Source: Ignavibacteria bacterium
GTDB lineage: Bacteria > Bacteroidota > Ignavibacteria > Tepidaquicellales > Tepidaquicellaceae
Reading direction: 5' to 3'
Assembly (NCBI GenBank): GCA_018058125.1
Contig: JAGPCH010000154.1
Coordinates: forward strand, 1-5,085
DNA: 5,085 bases
In this document: positions 1 through 5,085 of the stretch, one piece after another
How positions within the stretch are numbered: position 1 is the first letter of the stretch
Layout of the letters: the number at the start of each line of letters is the position of its first letter
Program-made: the position numbers and the translations under genes
Notes under the pieces: model-generated
What the model was told of the DNA's origin: nothing
Database searches by the model: none
The model's input: only the letters and a program-made list of their open reading frames with translations

Positions 1-498
1 TAATACTATTACCGTCGAGATAGTAAACATTAATCCCGAAATATCCGAACTTATTACACTTACATCATTTACATTTCTGCTGGCAAGCTGTACGCTTACT
101 CCCCATGCCTGTAAAGCAGCAACGGGTATAGTTCCCAGTCTTGTGAGCTGGTTGATTTTCTTCCTTCCGTCTTCACCTTCTTTCTGAAGCTTCTGGAAAT
201 AAGGAAAAACAGCTCCTAAAAGCTGAATTATGATCGATGCACTGATATACGGCATGATCCCTAATGCAAAAATAGCTGCATTACTGAATGCTCCGCCTAC
301 AAACATGTCATAAAGACCGAATAAAGTATTTGAAGCCTGATTTTTCTGAGCTTCTGCAAGAATACCTGCATCTATTCCCGGAAGCGTAATATGAGCTCCG
401 ATCCTTACTACTACAAGAATAGCAAGTGTGAATAATAGCCTGTTCCTTAACTCCTCGATCTTGAATATATTTCTGAAACTTTCTATAAATCCACTCAT
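1..498 (-). CDS. secY: Protein translocase subunit SecY, N-terminal part (cut by window edge)
   Basis: SecY is the channel-forming subunit of the SecYEG translocon in the cytoplasmic membrane; it passes unfolded proteins outward and inserts membrane proteins co-translationally. I translated 166 codons by hand without a stop; the remainder (the family is usually about 430-450 residues) lies beyond position 1. The start MSGFIESFRNIFKIEELRNR leads into transmembrane helix 1 (about residues 20-38). The plug/TM2 region follows at about 62-95, including GGAFSNAAIFALGIMPYISA, then the cytoplasmic loop PYFQKLQKEGEDGRRKINQ (99-117) and a further hydrophobic segment. The ATG at 498-496 overlaps the rplO stop as ATGA, which fixes the start and suggests translational coupling. 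No separate promoter or Shine-Dalgarno is needed or evident. Identity is essentially certain. Confidence 0.97.
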   Translation of the reverse strand, partial: MSGFIESFRNIFKIEELRNRLLFTLAILVVVRIGAHITLPGIDAGILAEAQKNQASNTLFGLYDMFVGGAFSNAAIFALGIMPYISASIIIQLLGAVFPYFQKLQKEGEDGRKKINQLTRLGTIPVAALQAWGVSVQLASRNVNDVSVISSDISGLMFTISTVIVL

Positions 499-953
499 AC
501 TATGACTGCTTTTCCTCCGCCTTTTTCTATCTTATCTATAGCAGTTTTACTGAAAGCATTCGCAGTAATTTCAATTTTAGTTTTAATTTCTCCGTTTCCT
601 AATACTTTTAACGGCATGTTCCTTCCCTTAATAAGTTTCTTAGTAAGCAAATATTCTTTATCAAATTTAGTTTCCGAGATCTTTCCGGAATCTATCAATG
701 CCTGAATATCATCAAGATTTATTGTAATGTATTCTACTCTGTTAATATTCTTAAATCCGAATTTCGGAACTCTTCTCTGTAAAGGCATCTGTCCGCCTTC
801 AAACCAGGTTCTGAATTTTGCTCCTGATCTGGATCGCTGGCCTTTGTGACCTTTTGTGGAAGTACCACCGTATCCCGAACCCTGACCTCTTCCAACACGC
901 TTTTTCTTTTTTCTTGATCCCTCAGCGTATTTTAAATTGCTTAAAATGTCCAT
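495..953 (-). CDS. rplO: 50S ribosomal protein L15 (uL15)
   Basis: uL15 is a large-subunit protein with a long basic N-terminal extension that threads into 23S rRNA and helps late 50S assembly. The 152-residue product matches the usual bacterial length of about 145-150. The Gly/Lys/Arg-rich extension is plain at residues 21-44 (GRGQGSGYGGTSTKGHKG and then QRSRSG), followed by FEGGQMPLQRRVPKFGF at 51-67 and the C-terminal globular domain ending in GGKAVIV. The gene lies 123 bp downstream of rpmD, a wide gap for this operon, and its TGA stop overlaps the secY ATG. The leader just before the start (AATTCAGATTTTAAG) has no Shine-Dalgarno sequence. The start agrees with family length and there is no in-frame alternative that fits better. 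Confidence 0.98.
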   Translation of the reverse strand: MDILSNLKYAEGSRKKKKRVGRGQGSGYGGTSTKGHKGQRSRSGAKFRTWFEGGQMPLQRRVPKFGFKNINRVEYITINLDDIQALIDSGKISETKFDKEYLLTKKLIKGRNMPLKVLGNGEIKTKIEITANAFSKTAIDKIEKGGGKAVIV

Positions 954-1076
954 CTTAAAATCTGAATTTTTTATTTAGAAAACTGATATTTTCTATATTG
1001 TTATAAATGAAAATATCCGGGTATTAGTTATTTTTAATCTCTTTAATTCTTTTAAACCTCTATGTTTAAAGAATTA
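954..1076 (-). other. rpmD-rplO intergenic region with inverted repeats
   Basis: This 123-bp AT-rich gap contains no plausible ORF. Immediately after the rpmD stop there is a near-perfect inverted repeat: 1044-1057 pairs with 1064-1076 around a 6-nt loop, with a single bulged base. Nearer rplO, 976-982 pairs perfectly with 989-995 (7 bp, 6-nt loop), and 986-993 pairs with 1009-1016 (8 bp, 15-nt loop). The last two share bases 989-993 and so exclude one another. On the transcribed strand none is followed by a U-run, so a Rho-independent terminator is not supported. The arms are nearly pure A/T, so chance pairing is a real possibility. Confidence 0.4.
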
Positions 1077-1265
1077 TTATTTAGTTTCTTTGTAATCTTC
1101 TTCTACTGTCACAAGATGCTTTACCACGTTTATCATTCCCCTGATCTGAGGTGTATCATTCTTTACGGTAAAATAATTTGGTCTGCCAAGTCCTAATGCT
1201 TCTATAGTCAGTTTTTGCTTTTTCAATCTTCCTATGATACTTTTTGTTTGTGTGATCTTCAGCAT
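1077..1265 (-). CDS. rpmD: 50S ribosomal protein L30 (uL30)
   Basis: uL30 is a small large-subunit protein that contacts 23S rRNA. The 62-residue product has the short bacterial form: [19 protein letters not shown] resembles the family opening (K-I-T-xx-KS-xIG-xx-xxQ). It is followed by [12 protein letters not shown] (21-32), matching the family signature in which T-L-xx-LGL-xx is followed by a basic residue, and by [17 protein letters not shown] (40-56), matching the family's RGMI-xx-V-xHLV-xV-E. It sits in its standard place between rpsE and rplO, 60 bp after rpsE. The leader (TTAAATAAGAAACAA) has no Shine-Dalgarno sequence. Its presence is taxonomically useful, because uL30 is absent from Patescibacteria and some other lineages. 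Confidence 0.96.
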   Translation of the reverse strand: MLKITQTKSIIGRLKKQKLTIEALGLGRPNYFTVKNDTPQIRGMINVVKHLVTVEEDYKETK

Positions 1266-1325
1266 TTGTTTCTTATTTAAAAATTAAATTTTATTCTTTT
1301 AAAAAATGATTATTAAAACTACTTC

Positions 1326-1841
1326 TTAGTTTGTGAATAATTCCTGAAGAGATAAACCTCTTCTGTCAGCAGTCGTCTTTGCATCACTCAATGATAATAA
1401 TGCTTTCATTGTTGCTTTTACGACATTATGCGGGTTAGCAGATCCGAGGATCTTTGTAAGCACATCCTGCACTCCTGCAGATTCCAATACAGCTCTTACT
1501 TTACTTCCGGCAATAATTCCCGTTCCCGGTGACGCCGGCTTCAGTAAAACTCTTGCTGCTCCGTATTTTCCGATTATCTCATGTGGGATCGTACCTTTGA
1601 CTATTGGCACTTTTACAACATTTTTCTTCGCATCTTCTACACTCTTTCTTATAGAATCAGTTACTTCATTAGCTTTTCCAAGTCCTATTCCTACATGTCC
1701 GTTTCCGTCACCTACTACAGATACAGCAGAAAAGCTGAATCTTCTTCCGCCTTTTACTACTTTTGCTACTCTGCCTATGGAGACCATCTTTTCTTTTAAC
1801 TCTAACTCACCGGCTTTGTAAACTTTTGGTTTTCTTATCAT
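1326..1841 (-). CDS. rpsE: 30S ribosomal protein S5 (uS5)
   Basis: uS5 is a small-subunit protein at the mRNA entry channel, important for decoding accuracy and helicase activity; changes in the family's N-terminal loop give spectinomycin resistance. The 171-residue product is of normal length. The N-terminal double-stranded-RNA-binding-like domain carries [20 protein letters not shown] (about 25-44) and [16 protein letters not shown] (about 45-60). The C-terminal domain has [20 protein letters not shown] (about 87-106), [18 protein letters not shown] and [13 protein letters not shown]. The gene starts 56 bp after the 3' end of the tRNA-Gln gene, so if the tRNA is cut from a shared transcript, rpsE becomes the first gene of the downstream mRNA. 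Its leader is almost pure A/T with no Shine-Dalgarno sequence. Confidence 0.98.
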   Translation of the reverse strand: MIRKPKVYKAGELELKEKMVSIGRVAKVVKGGRRFSFSAVSVVGDGNGHVGIGLGKANEVTDSIRKSVEDAKKNVVKVPIVKGTIPHEIIGKYGAARVLLKPASPGTGIIAGSKVRAVLESAGVQDVLTKILGSANPHNVVKATMKALLSLSDAKTTADRRGLSLQELFTN

Positions 1842-1897
1842 TAAATTTTAAAATTATAAAATTAAAAATTTCTTTCTGATTCTAAAAATATTTATTG

Positions 1898-1968
1898 TTC
1901 TCAGGGGAGGAGTCGAACCTCCACGTACGGCTCCAAAAGCCGCTGTCCTGCCATTAGACGACCCGAGA
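1898..1968 (-). tRNA. tRNA-Gln (anticodon UUG), embedded in the spc operon
   Basis: I folded this 71-nt gene by eye into a complete cloverleaf on the minus strand. The acceptor stem TCTCGGG/CCTGAGA has 7 pairs including one G-T. The D stem GTCT/GGAC closes a 7-nt loop containing G18-G19. The anticodon stem GCGGC/GCCGT has one G-T pair and loop TTTTGGA, and the variable loop is 4 nt. The T stem GGAGG/CCTCC carries loop TTCGACT. U33 is followed by TTG (plus-strand 1936-1934), which reads CAA and, by wobble, CAG. The first pair is U1-A72, as usual for bacterial tRNA-Gln, and the discriminator base is A. CCA is not encoded (CAA follows the discriminator), so CCA must be added enzymatically. The gene lies between rplR (47 bp upstream) and rpsE (56 bp downstream) on the same strand. 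Confidence 0.95.
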
Positions 1969-1997
1969 TTATTCGGTAAACTTACTGTCAAAACTTG

Positions 1998-2028
1998 CAA
2001 ATATAACGAATATATTTAGAAGTTTAAA
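1998..2028 (-). promoter_or_regulatory. Possible Bacteroidota-type promoter before tRNA-Gln
   Basis: On the minus strand, TATATTTG (2005-1998) fits the Bacteroidota -7 consensus TAnnTTTG exactly. TTTA (2028-2025), overlapping the end of rplR, lies 19 nt upstream and matches the -33 consensus TTTG in three of four bases. A start about 5 nt downstream would leave roughly a 25-nt leader before the tRNA. A TTGACA also occurs about 20 nt upstream of the tRNA but has no -10 partner. The region is AT-rich, so the match may be chance; the taxonomic assumption is also an inference. Confidence 0.27.
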
Positions 2029-2387
2029 CCACCTTCTCTGGCTCCTTCGGCTAAAGCTTTTACTCTGCCATGGTACAGGTAACCGTTTCTGTCAAATACT
2101 ACACTGCTTATATTTGAAGCTTTTGCTTTCTCCGCTGTGATCTTACCTATCTCTTTGCTTTTTCCGATCTTTCCCTTTATTCCTGAAATCTTTTCCGCAA
2201 CATCTTTGGATTTTGTAGATACCGAAGCTATTGTCTTGGCATTAACATCGTCTATCAGCTGAGCATATATATGCAGGGAACTTCTGTAAACTACTAATCT
2301 TGGCTTTTCAGATGTCCCGCTGACTTTCTTTCTGATCTGATGTCTGATTCTTTCGAGTCTTTTTTTACTTTTTTGTATTTGATTCAT
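2016..2387 (-). CDS. rplR: 50S ribosomal protein L18 (uL18)
   Basis: uL18 binds 5S rRNA and, with uL5, anchors it in the central protuberance of the 50S subunit. The 123-residue product is of family length (about 115-122). It has the basic N-terminal tail ([20 protein letters not shown]), then [20 protein letters not shown] (about 27-46), the segment contacting 5S rRNA. The C-terminal signature is [20 protein letters not shown], ending EGGLNF. The start lies 17 bp after the rplF stop, with the leader AATTATCAGAACAGACC and no Shine-Dalgarno sequence. Downstream, the usual short junction to rpsE is replaced by a 174-bp gap that holds the tRNA-Gln gene. Confidence 0.98.
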   Translation of the reverse strand: MNQIQKSKKRLERIRHQIRKKVSGTSEKPRLVVYRSSLHIYAQLIDDVNAKTIASVSTKSKDVAEKISGIKGKIGKSKEIGKITAEKAKASNISSVVFDRNGYLYHGRVKALAEGAREGGLNF

Positions 2388-2404
2388 GGTCTGTTCTGAT
2401 AATT

Positions 2405-2944
2405 TTATTTTGCAGCCGTTTTTCCTGCTTTTCTTCTTACTACTTCATTCTCATATTTAATTCCTTTACCTTTATATGGCTCAGGTAATCTGAATGATCT
2501 GATCTTTGATGCTACAAGTCCTACTAGATCTTTACTTATTCCGTTTACTACTACAGTATTTGGATTTGGTACATCGATTGTAATATTGTCCGGCGGACAG
2601 AATACCGTCGGATGTGAAAATCCTAACATAAGTACAAGATTATTACCTTTAAGCTCCGCTCTGTATCCGATTCCGATGAGTTCAAGTTTCTTTTTGAATC
2701 CTTCATCCACGCCTACTACCATATTATTCAACAGTGATCTGTATAATCCGTGCAAAGCCCTGTTTCTTTTAGTATCATCTTTTCTGGTCACATTCATTTC
2801 ATTTCCATTGATATCCACTTCTATTCCGTCAATAATATCAAGATTTAATGTTCCCTTTGGTCCTGCTACTTCGATGTTTTTACCCTTCTGGGTGATCTTA
2901 ACTTTATCCGAAATGTTTACAGGCTTTTTACCTATTCTGCTCAT
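2405..2944 (-). CDS. rplF: 50S ribosomal protein L6 (uL6)
   Basis: uL6 is a two-domain large-subunit protein near the sarcin-ricin loop and the factor-binding site, needed for late 50S assembly. The 179-residue length is typical. It opens [17 protein letters not shown], the standard uL6 beginning, with [11 protein letters not shown] at about 28-38. The middle carries [20 protein letters not shown] (about 63-82), and the C-terminal domain ends with the family hallmark [20 protein letters not shown] (154-173). The gene follows rpsH after 22 bp and precedes rplR by 17 bp. The leader is A/T-rich without a Shine-Dalgarno sequence. Start and identity are secure. Confidence 0.98.
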   Translation of the reverse strand: MSRIGKKPVNISDKVKITQKGKNIEVAGPKGTLNLDIIDGIEVDINGNEMNVTRKDDTKRNRALHGLYRSLLNNMVVGVDEGFKKKLELIGIGYRAELKGNNLVLMLGFSHPTVFCPPDNITIDVPNPNTVVVNGISKDLVGLVASKIRSFRLPEPYKGKGIKYENEVVRRKAGKTAAK

Positions 2945-2966
2945 TTGTTTTTATCTTTTTAAATTT

Positions 2967-3365
2967 TTACCAGATATGGCAGACAACTTCACCGCCGACT
3001 TTCATGTCACGGGCTTCCCTGTCTGTCAATAAACCTTTTGAAGTTGATACTATTGCTATTCCGAATCCGTTTCTCACTCTTGGAATCTCTTCCGAATTTA
3101 CATACCTTCTGATTCCGGGTCTGCTGACTCTCTTAAGCCCCAGAATAACACTGTTGCCATCAGTATACTTTAATCTGATAGAAAGCATTTTAAACTTCTT
3201 TTCTGTCTCGATTATTTTATAATCTTCTATGAATGAAGATTTCTTAAGTATTCCGCTGATTGATTCCTTAAACTTTGAAGCCGGAATATCTACAGTTTTT
3301 TTCCCCGCTTTCAGCGCATTCCTTAATCTTGTTAAATAATCCGAAATAGGATCCGTCATTGACAT
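2967..3365 (-). CDS. rpsH: 30S ribosomal protein S8 (uS8)
   Basis: uS8 binds helix 21 of 16S rRNA, organises the 30S central domain, and in E. coli also represses spc translation by binding mRNA at the rplE start. The 132-residue product is of family length. It opens MSMTDPISDYLTRLRNALKA, has VDIPASKFKESISGILKKSS (about 25-44) and LKRVSRPGIRRYV (about 77-89). It ends with GFGIAIVSTSKGLLTDREAR and GGEVVCHIW, the uS8 rRNA-binding signature. Two ATGs occur (codons 1 and 3). I chose the first because AGGAG lies 9 nt upstream of it but 15 nt from the second. This is the only gene here with such a strong Shine-Dalgarno sequence. Confidence 0.98.
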   Translation of the reverse strand: MSMTDPISDYLTRLRNALKAGKKTVDIPASKFKESISGILKKSSFIEDYKIIETEKKFKMLSIRLKYTDGNSVILGLKRVSRPGIRRYVNSEEIPRVRNGFGIAIVSTSKGLLTDREARDMKVGGEVVCHIW

Positions 3366-3374
3366 TTATTATTT

Positions 3375-3379
3375 CTCCT
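3375..3379 (-). promoter_or_regulatory. Shine-Dalgarno sequence of rpsH
   Basis: AGGAG on the minus strand lies 9 nt before the first rpsH ATG. It decides between the two ATGs of rpsH. None of the other complete genes in the window has a comparable site at its annotated start; rpsN has only AGG at a similar distance. Confidence 0.8.
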
Positions 3380-3382
3380 GAT

Positions 3383-3400
3383 ATCCGCTTTGACACGGAT
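3383..3400 (-). promoter_or_regulatory. Small hairpin in the rpsN-rpsH leader
   Basis: On the transcribed strand ATCCG (3400-3396) and CGGAT (3387-3383) form a perfect 5-bp stem with three G-C pairs around an 8-nt loop, TGTCAAAG. It sits in the 44-bp gap between rpsN and rpsH, ending 3 nt upstream of the AGGAG. It is too short for a terminator and has no U-run. It might shape access to the Shine-Dalgarno or be a protein-binding site, but I see no clear uS8-type motif, and a 5-bp stem can arise by chance. Confidence 0.4.
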
Positions 3401-3409
3401 GTTAAATTT

Positions 3410-3679
3410 TTACCAGCTTGATTTTACGACTCCGGGAATTTTTCCCTCTAATGCTAACTCTCTGAAAGACAGTCTTGAAAGACCGAACTTTCTGTAGTAG
3501 CCGCGCACTCTGCCTGTCATGTTACATCTGTTGTTAAGTCTCGATGCACTGCCGTCTCTCGGCAGTTTCTGCAATGCTTCATAATCACCATTTGCCTTCA
3601 GCTCTTTTCTGAGCTCAGCGTATTTTGCAACCGTTGCTTCTCTTCTTTTTTGTTTTGCTATTAATGCTTTTCTTGCCAT
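3410..3679 (-). CDS. rpsN: 30S ribosomal protein S14 (uS14), long zinc-free form
   Basis: uS14 binds 16S rRNA in the head of the 30S subunit and joins late in assembly. At 89 residues it is the long C-minus type. It has a single cysteine, in [20 protein letters not shown] (about 49-68), and lacks the paired CxxC motifs of the 61-residue zinc form. It opens [20 protein letters not shown], has [18 protein letters not shown] in the middle, and ends [17 protein letters not shown], the typical tail. Long uS14 fits Bacteroidota-like and proteobacterial lineages and argues against most Firmicutes and Patescibacteria, where the zinc form in this position is usual. It lies 15 bp after rplE and 44 bp before rpsH. 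A weak AGG lies 9 nt upstream of the ATG. Confidence 0.98.
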   Translation of the reverse strand: MARKALIAKQKRREATVAKYAELRKELKANGDYEALQKLPRDGSASRLNNRCNMTGRVRGYYRKFGLSRLSFRELALEGKIPGVVKSSW

Positions 3680-3694
3680 TTTTAATAACCTATT

Positions 3695-4351
3695 TTAATT
3701 AGTTTTCTCTCTTTTTATGAAAGGTAATCCAAAACCCTTTAGCAGCTCAAGTGACTGCTCATCTGTCTTGGCAGTTGTTACAAATGTAAGATCCATTCCC
3801 GAGATTCTGTTGACATTGTCTACATTGATCTCCGGAAATATTATCTGCTCTTTTATTCCGAGACTGTAATTTCCTCTTCCGTCAAAACTCTTATCCGACA
3901 ATCCTCTGAAATCCCTTATCCTTGGAATTGATATATTAATGAACCTTTCCAGGAATTCGTACATTCTTGCATTCCTTAAAGTTAACTTTACGCCGATATT
4001 CTGACCTTCTCTCAATTTGAAATTCGAAACCGATTTCTTTGCCTTTACTACCGCAGGCTTCTGACCTGTAATAGCTTCGATCTCTTTTACTGTCGTGTCA
4101 ATAAGTTTGGCATCTACCGTAGCTGCGCCGACTCCTACATTAATATTGATCTTCTGAAGCTTCGGAGCCTGCATTACATTCTTGAAATTGAACTTTTTCA
4201 TAAGCTCCGGCGCTACTTTATCCCTGTAATGCTTTAAAAGATTTACAGGCACTTTTTCTTCCTGGAAAACTTCGCCTTTTGACTCTGATGTCTCTTCACC
4301 CTTTTTCCCGGATTCAGACTCTTTCTTTTTTTCTAATTTAGTTTTTGCCAT
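3695..4351 (-). CDS. rplE: 50S ribosomal protein L5 (uL5) with N-terminal extension
   Basis: uL5 binds 5S rRNA with uL18 in the central protuberance and contacts the P-site tRNA. The conserved body begins near residue 34 (VPVNLLKHYRDKVAPELM). It includes MQAPKLQKININVGVG, EAITGQKPAVVKAKKSVSNF and PRIRDFRGLSDKSFDGRGNY (143-162), followed by SLGIKEQIIFPEI. It ends GFGLPFIKREKTN. Total length is 218 residues against a usual 178-187. The excess is a charged Lys/Glu/Ser-rich stretch at residues 1-33 with no recognised domain. I keep the upstream ATG because it opens MAKTK, lies only 8 bp after the rplX stop, and the frame is open. A GTG at 4252-4250 (codon 34), preceded by AGGAAG five bases upstream, would give a standard 185-residue protein, so the start is not settled. 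Confidence 0.95.
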   Translation of the reverse strand: MAKTKLEKKKESESGKKGEETSESKGEVFQEEKVPVNLLKHYRDKVAPELMKKFNFKNVMQAPKLQKININVGVGAATVDAKLIDTTVKEIEAITGQKPAVVKAKKSVSNFKLREGQNIGVKLTLRNARMYEFLERFINISIPRIRDFRGLSDKSFDGRGNYSLGIKEQIIFPEINVDNVNRISGMDLTFVTTAKTDEQSLELLKGFGLPFIKREKTN

Positions 4352-4359
4352 TTTTATAA

Positions 4360-4710
4360 TTAACTGATAATAATTTCACCGGATTTTTTACTTTCTCTCA
4401 TTCTTGTAAACTTACCGGTAGTTTCATCTTTTATTAATTTCATTCCGATCCTTGTCGGCTGATTGGTCTTAGGACATATAAGCATTACATTACTTATCTT
4501 TATCGGAGCTTCTCTCTTTACTATTCCGCCCTGCTGATTTTTCTGACTCGGCTTTGTATGCTTATGCATGATATTTACACCTTCTACTATCACACTTCCC
4601 TTTTCCCTGTCAATAAATAATACCTTTCCTACAGCACCTTTAGAGTTTCCTGCTGTGACCTTCACTGAATCGTTTTTCTTTATTCTTGTTTTGAATTTTT
4701 TTTCCTGCAT
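4360..4710 (-). CDS. rplX: 50S ribosomal protein L24 (uL24)
   Basis: uL24 is an early assembly initiator that binds the 5' end of 23S rRNA and later lies near the peptide exit tunnel. The 116-residue product has the KOW motif at about residues 13-40 (SVKVTAGNSKGAVGKVLFID). It is followed by GVNIMHKHTKPSQKNQQGGI (44-63), the conserved N-xx-x-KH-x-KP-x-Q region, and ISNVMLICPKTNQPTRIGMK (72-91). Some relatives have a CPxC pair at that last site; here only one cysteine remains, so no zinc binding is expected. The gene follows rplN after 112 bp that include a heptamer tandem repeat, and precedes rplE by 8 bp. Its leader has only a weak, distant AAAGAG. Confidence 0.97.
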   Translation of the reverse strand: MQEKKFKTRIKKNDSVKVTAGNSKGAVGKVLFIDREKGSVIVEGVNIMHKHTKPSQKNQQGGIVKREAPIKISNVMLICPKTNQPTRIGMKLIKDETTGKFTRMRESKKSGEIIIS

Positions 4711-4758
4711 AATATTTAAACTCTTTATTAATATTAACTTTTTTTATTAAAAGCTCTT

Positions 4759-4818
4759 ACTTTTTACTTTTAACTTTTAACTTTTAACTTTTAACTTTTA
4801 ACTTTTAACTTTTAACTT
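4759..4818 (-). repeat. Heptanucleotide tandem repeat between rplN and rplX
   Basis: Seven uninterrupted perfect copies of ACTTTTA (plus strand; TAAAAGT on the transcribed strand) occupy 4766-4814. An 8-bp variant with one extra T precedes them (4759-4766, sharing its last A), and a partial copy, ACTT, follows at 4815-4818. The tract begins five bases after the rplN stop and ends about 48 bp before the rplX start. The unit is not a multiple of three and contains TAA, so no reading frame crosses it. It has no self-complementary hairpin potential to speak of. Its perfect copies suggest recent expansion by slippage. Confidence 0.97.
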
Positions 4819-4822
4819 AAAA

Positions 4823-5085
4823 TCAGATTACCTCTGGCGCTAAAGAAATAATTTTCATGAACTGCTTATCTCTAAGCTCTCTTGCCACCGGTCCGAAGAT
4901 CCTGGTTCCTTTTGGTTCGTTCTGAGCATTTATCAGAACTGCAGCATTTTCATCAAACTTGATATACGTTCCGTCTTTTCTTCGGGTCTCTTTGGCAGTT
5001 CTTACTATCACCGCCTTGGATACCTCACCCTTTTTTACAGTGCCGCCCGGTATTGCAGTTTTTACGGTCACAACTATCACATCCC
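4823..5085 (-). CDS. rplN: 50S ribosomal protein L14 (uL14), C-terminal part (cut by window edge)
   Basis: uL14 is a large-subunit protein at the subunit interface, forming bridges to 16S rRNA and the docking site for the silencing factor RsfS. The visible part is about 87 codons, running to a TGA stop; the family is about 122 residues, so some 35 N-terminal residues lie past the window edge. The frame stays open to the last base. The GTG at 5080-5078 is therefore an internal valine in [15 protein letters not shown], not a start. Conserved segments are [40 protein letters not shown] and [20 protein letters not shown], ending SLAPEVI. It is followed by rplX, as in the standard operon, but after an unusual repeat-filled gap. 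Confidence 0.97.
   Translation of the reverse strand, partial: DVIVVTVKTAIPGGTVKKGEVSKAVIVRTAKETRRKDGTYIKFDENAAVLINAQNEPKGTRIFGPVARELRDKQFMKIISLAPEVI

Noticed and set aside
502..705. Open frame on the plus strand opposite rplO
   Set aside because: It is the antisense shadow of rplO, has no family resemblance and no initiation signal.
1581..1821. Two overlapping plus-strand open frames opposite rpsE
   Set aside because: Both are antisense to a clear uS5 gene, with low-complexity Tyr/Ser/Phe-rich products typical of shadows.
1969..1995. TTGACA about 20 nt upstream of the tRNA as a sigma-70 -35 box
   Set aside because: No -10-like hexamer lies at 16-18 nt; that distance falls on the tRNA acceptor stem.
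2586..3222. Plus-strand open frames opposite rplF and rpsH, one 148 codons long
   Set aside because: Their hydrophobic look comes from reading lysine-rich ribosomal genes backwards; the opposite strand holds well-conserved uL6 and uS8.
4440..4500. Degenerate zinc site in uL24 (single Cys in CPKTNQP)
   Set aside because: Loss of the second cysteine is common within the family as I recall it, so it is not an unusual feature.
4728..4737. TTAATATTAA palindrome upstream of rplX
   Set aside because: A 10-bp pure A/T palindrome with no loop is expected by chance in such sequence and cannot form a useful RNA hairpin.
4568..4750. Plus-strand 60-codon open frame opposite rplX
   Set aside because: Antisense shadow running into A/T-rich intergenic DNA, with no supporting signal.
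5078..5080. GTG as a start codon of a short uL14
   Set aside because: The frame remains open upstream to the window edge and encodes the conserved Gly-Asp before this valine, so it is internal to rplN.

Overview
This window is a stretch of the bacterial ribosomal-protein spc operon. Everything is encoded on the minus strand, so transcription runs from high to low coordinates. In transcription order it holds rplN (uL14, 5' end beyond the window), rplX (uL24), rplE (uL5), rpsN (uS14), rpsH (uS8), rplF (uL6), rplR (uL18), a tRNA-Gln(UUG) gene, rpsE (uS5), rpmD (uL30), rplO (uL15) and the first 166 codons of secY. The protein order is the classical bacterial one, with no gene missing between rplN and secY. 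I see no mobile element, CRISPR array or insertion sequence, and no gene of unknown function.

The organism looks like a member of the Bacteroidota / Chlorobiota / Ignavibacteriota (FCB) side of the tree. The DNA is AT-rich. uS14 is the long, 89-residue form without zinc-binding cysteines. uL5, uS14 and SecY read most like that group from memory. Most genes have A/T-rich leaders with no Shine-Dalgarno sequence, which is typical of Bacteroidota. The presence of uL30 argues against Patescibacteria (CPR). This placement is an inference from recall of family sequences, not from a search.

Layout in transcription order: the rplN-rplX gap (4711-4822) carries a 7-bp tandem repeat. The genes rplX to rplR (4710 down to 2016) are packed with gaps of 8-44 bp. 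rpsH is the only gene with a strong Shine-Dalgarno sequence, and it sits below a small hairpin. A 174-bp gap after rplR holds the tRNA gene and a weak Bacteroidota-type promoter candidate. rpsE, rpmD and rplO follow with looser spacing of 60 and 123 bp, the larger gap having inverted repeats. rplO and secY overlap by 4 bp (ATGA). No stretch longer than 300 bases lacks a gene.

Functionally, all complete proteins are ribosome components and SecY is the translocon channel fed by those ribosomes. The main departures from an ordinary spc operon are the embedded tRNA-Gln, the heptamer tract, the N-terminal extension of uL5 with a possible second start, and the lone Shine-Dalgarno of rpsH. I did not find a new biological system here; the findings are regulatory-scale oddities in a core operon.
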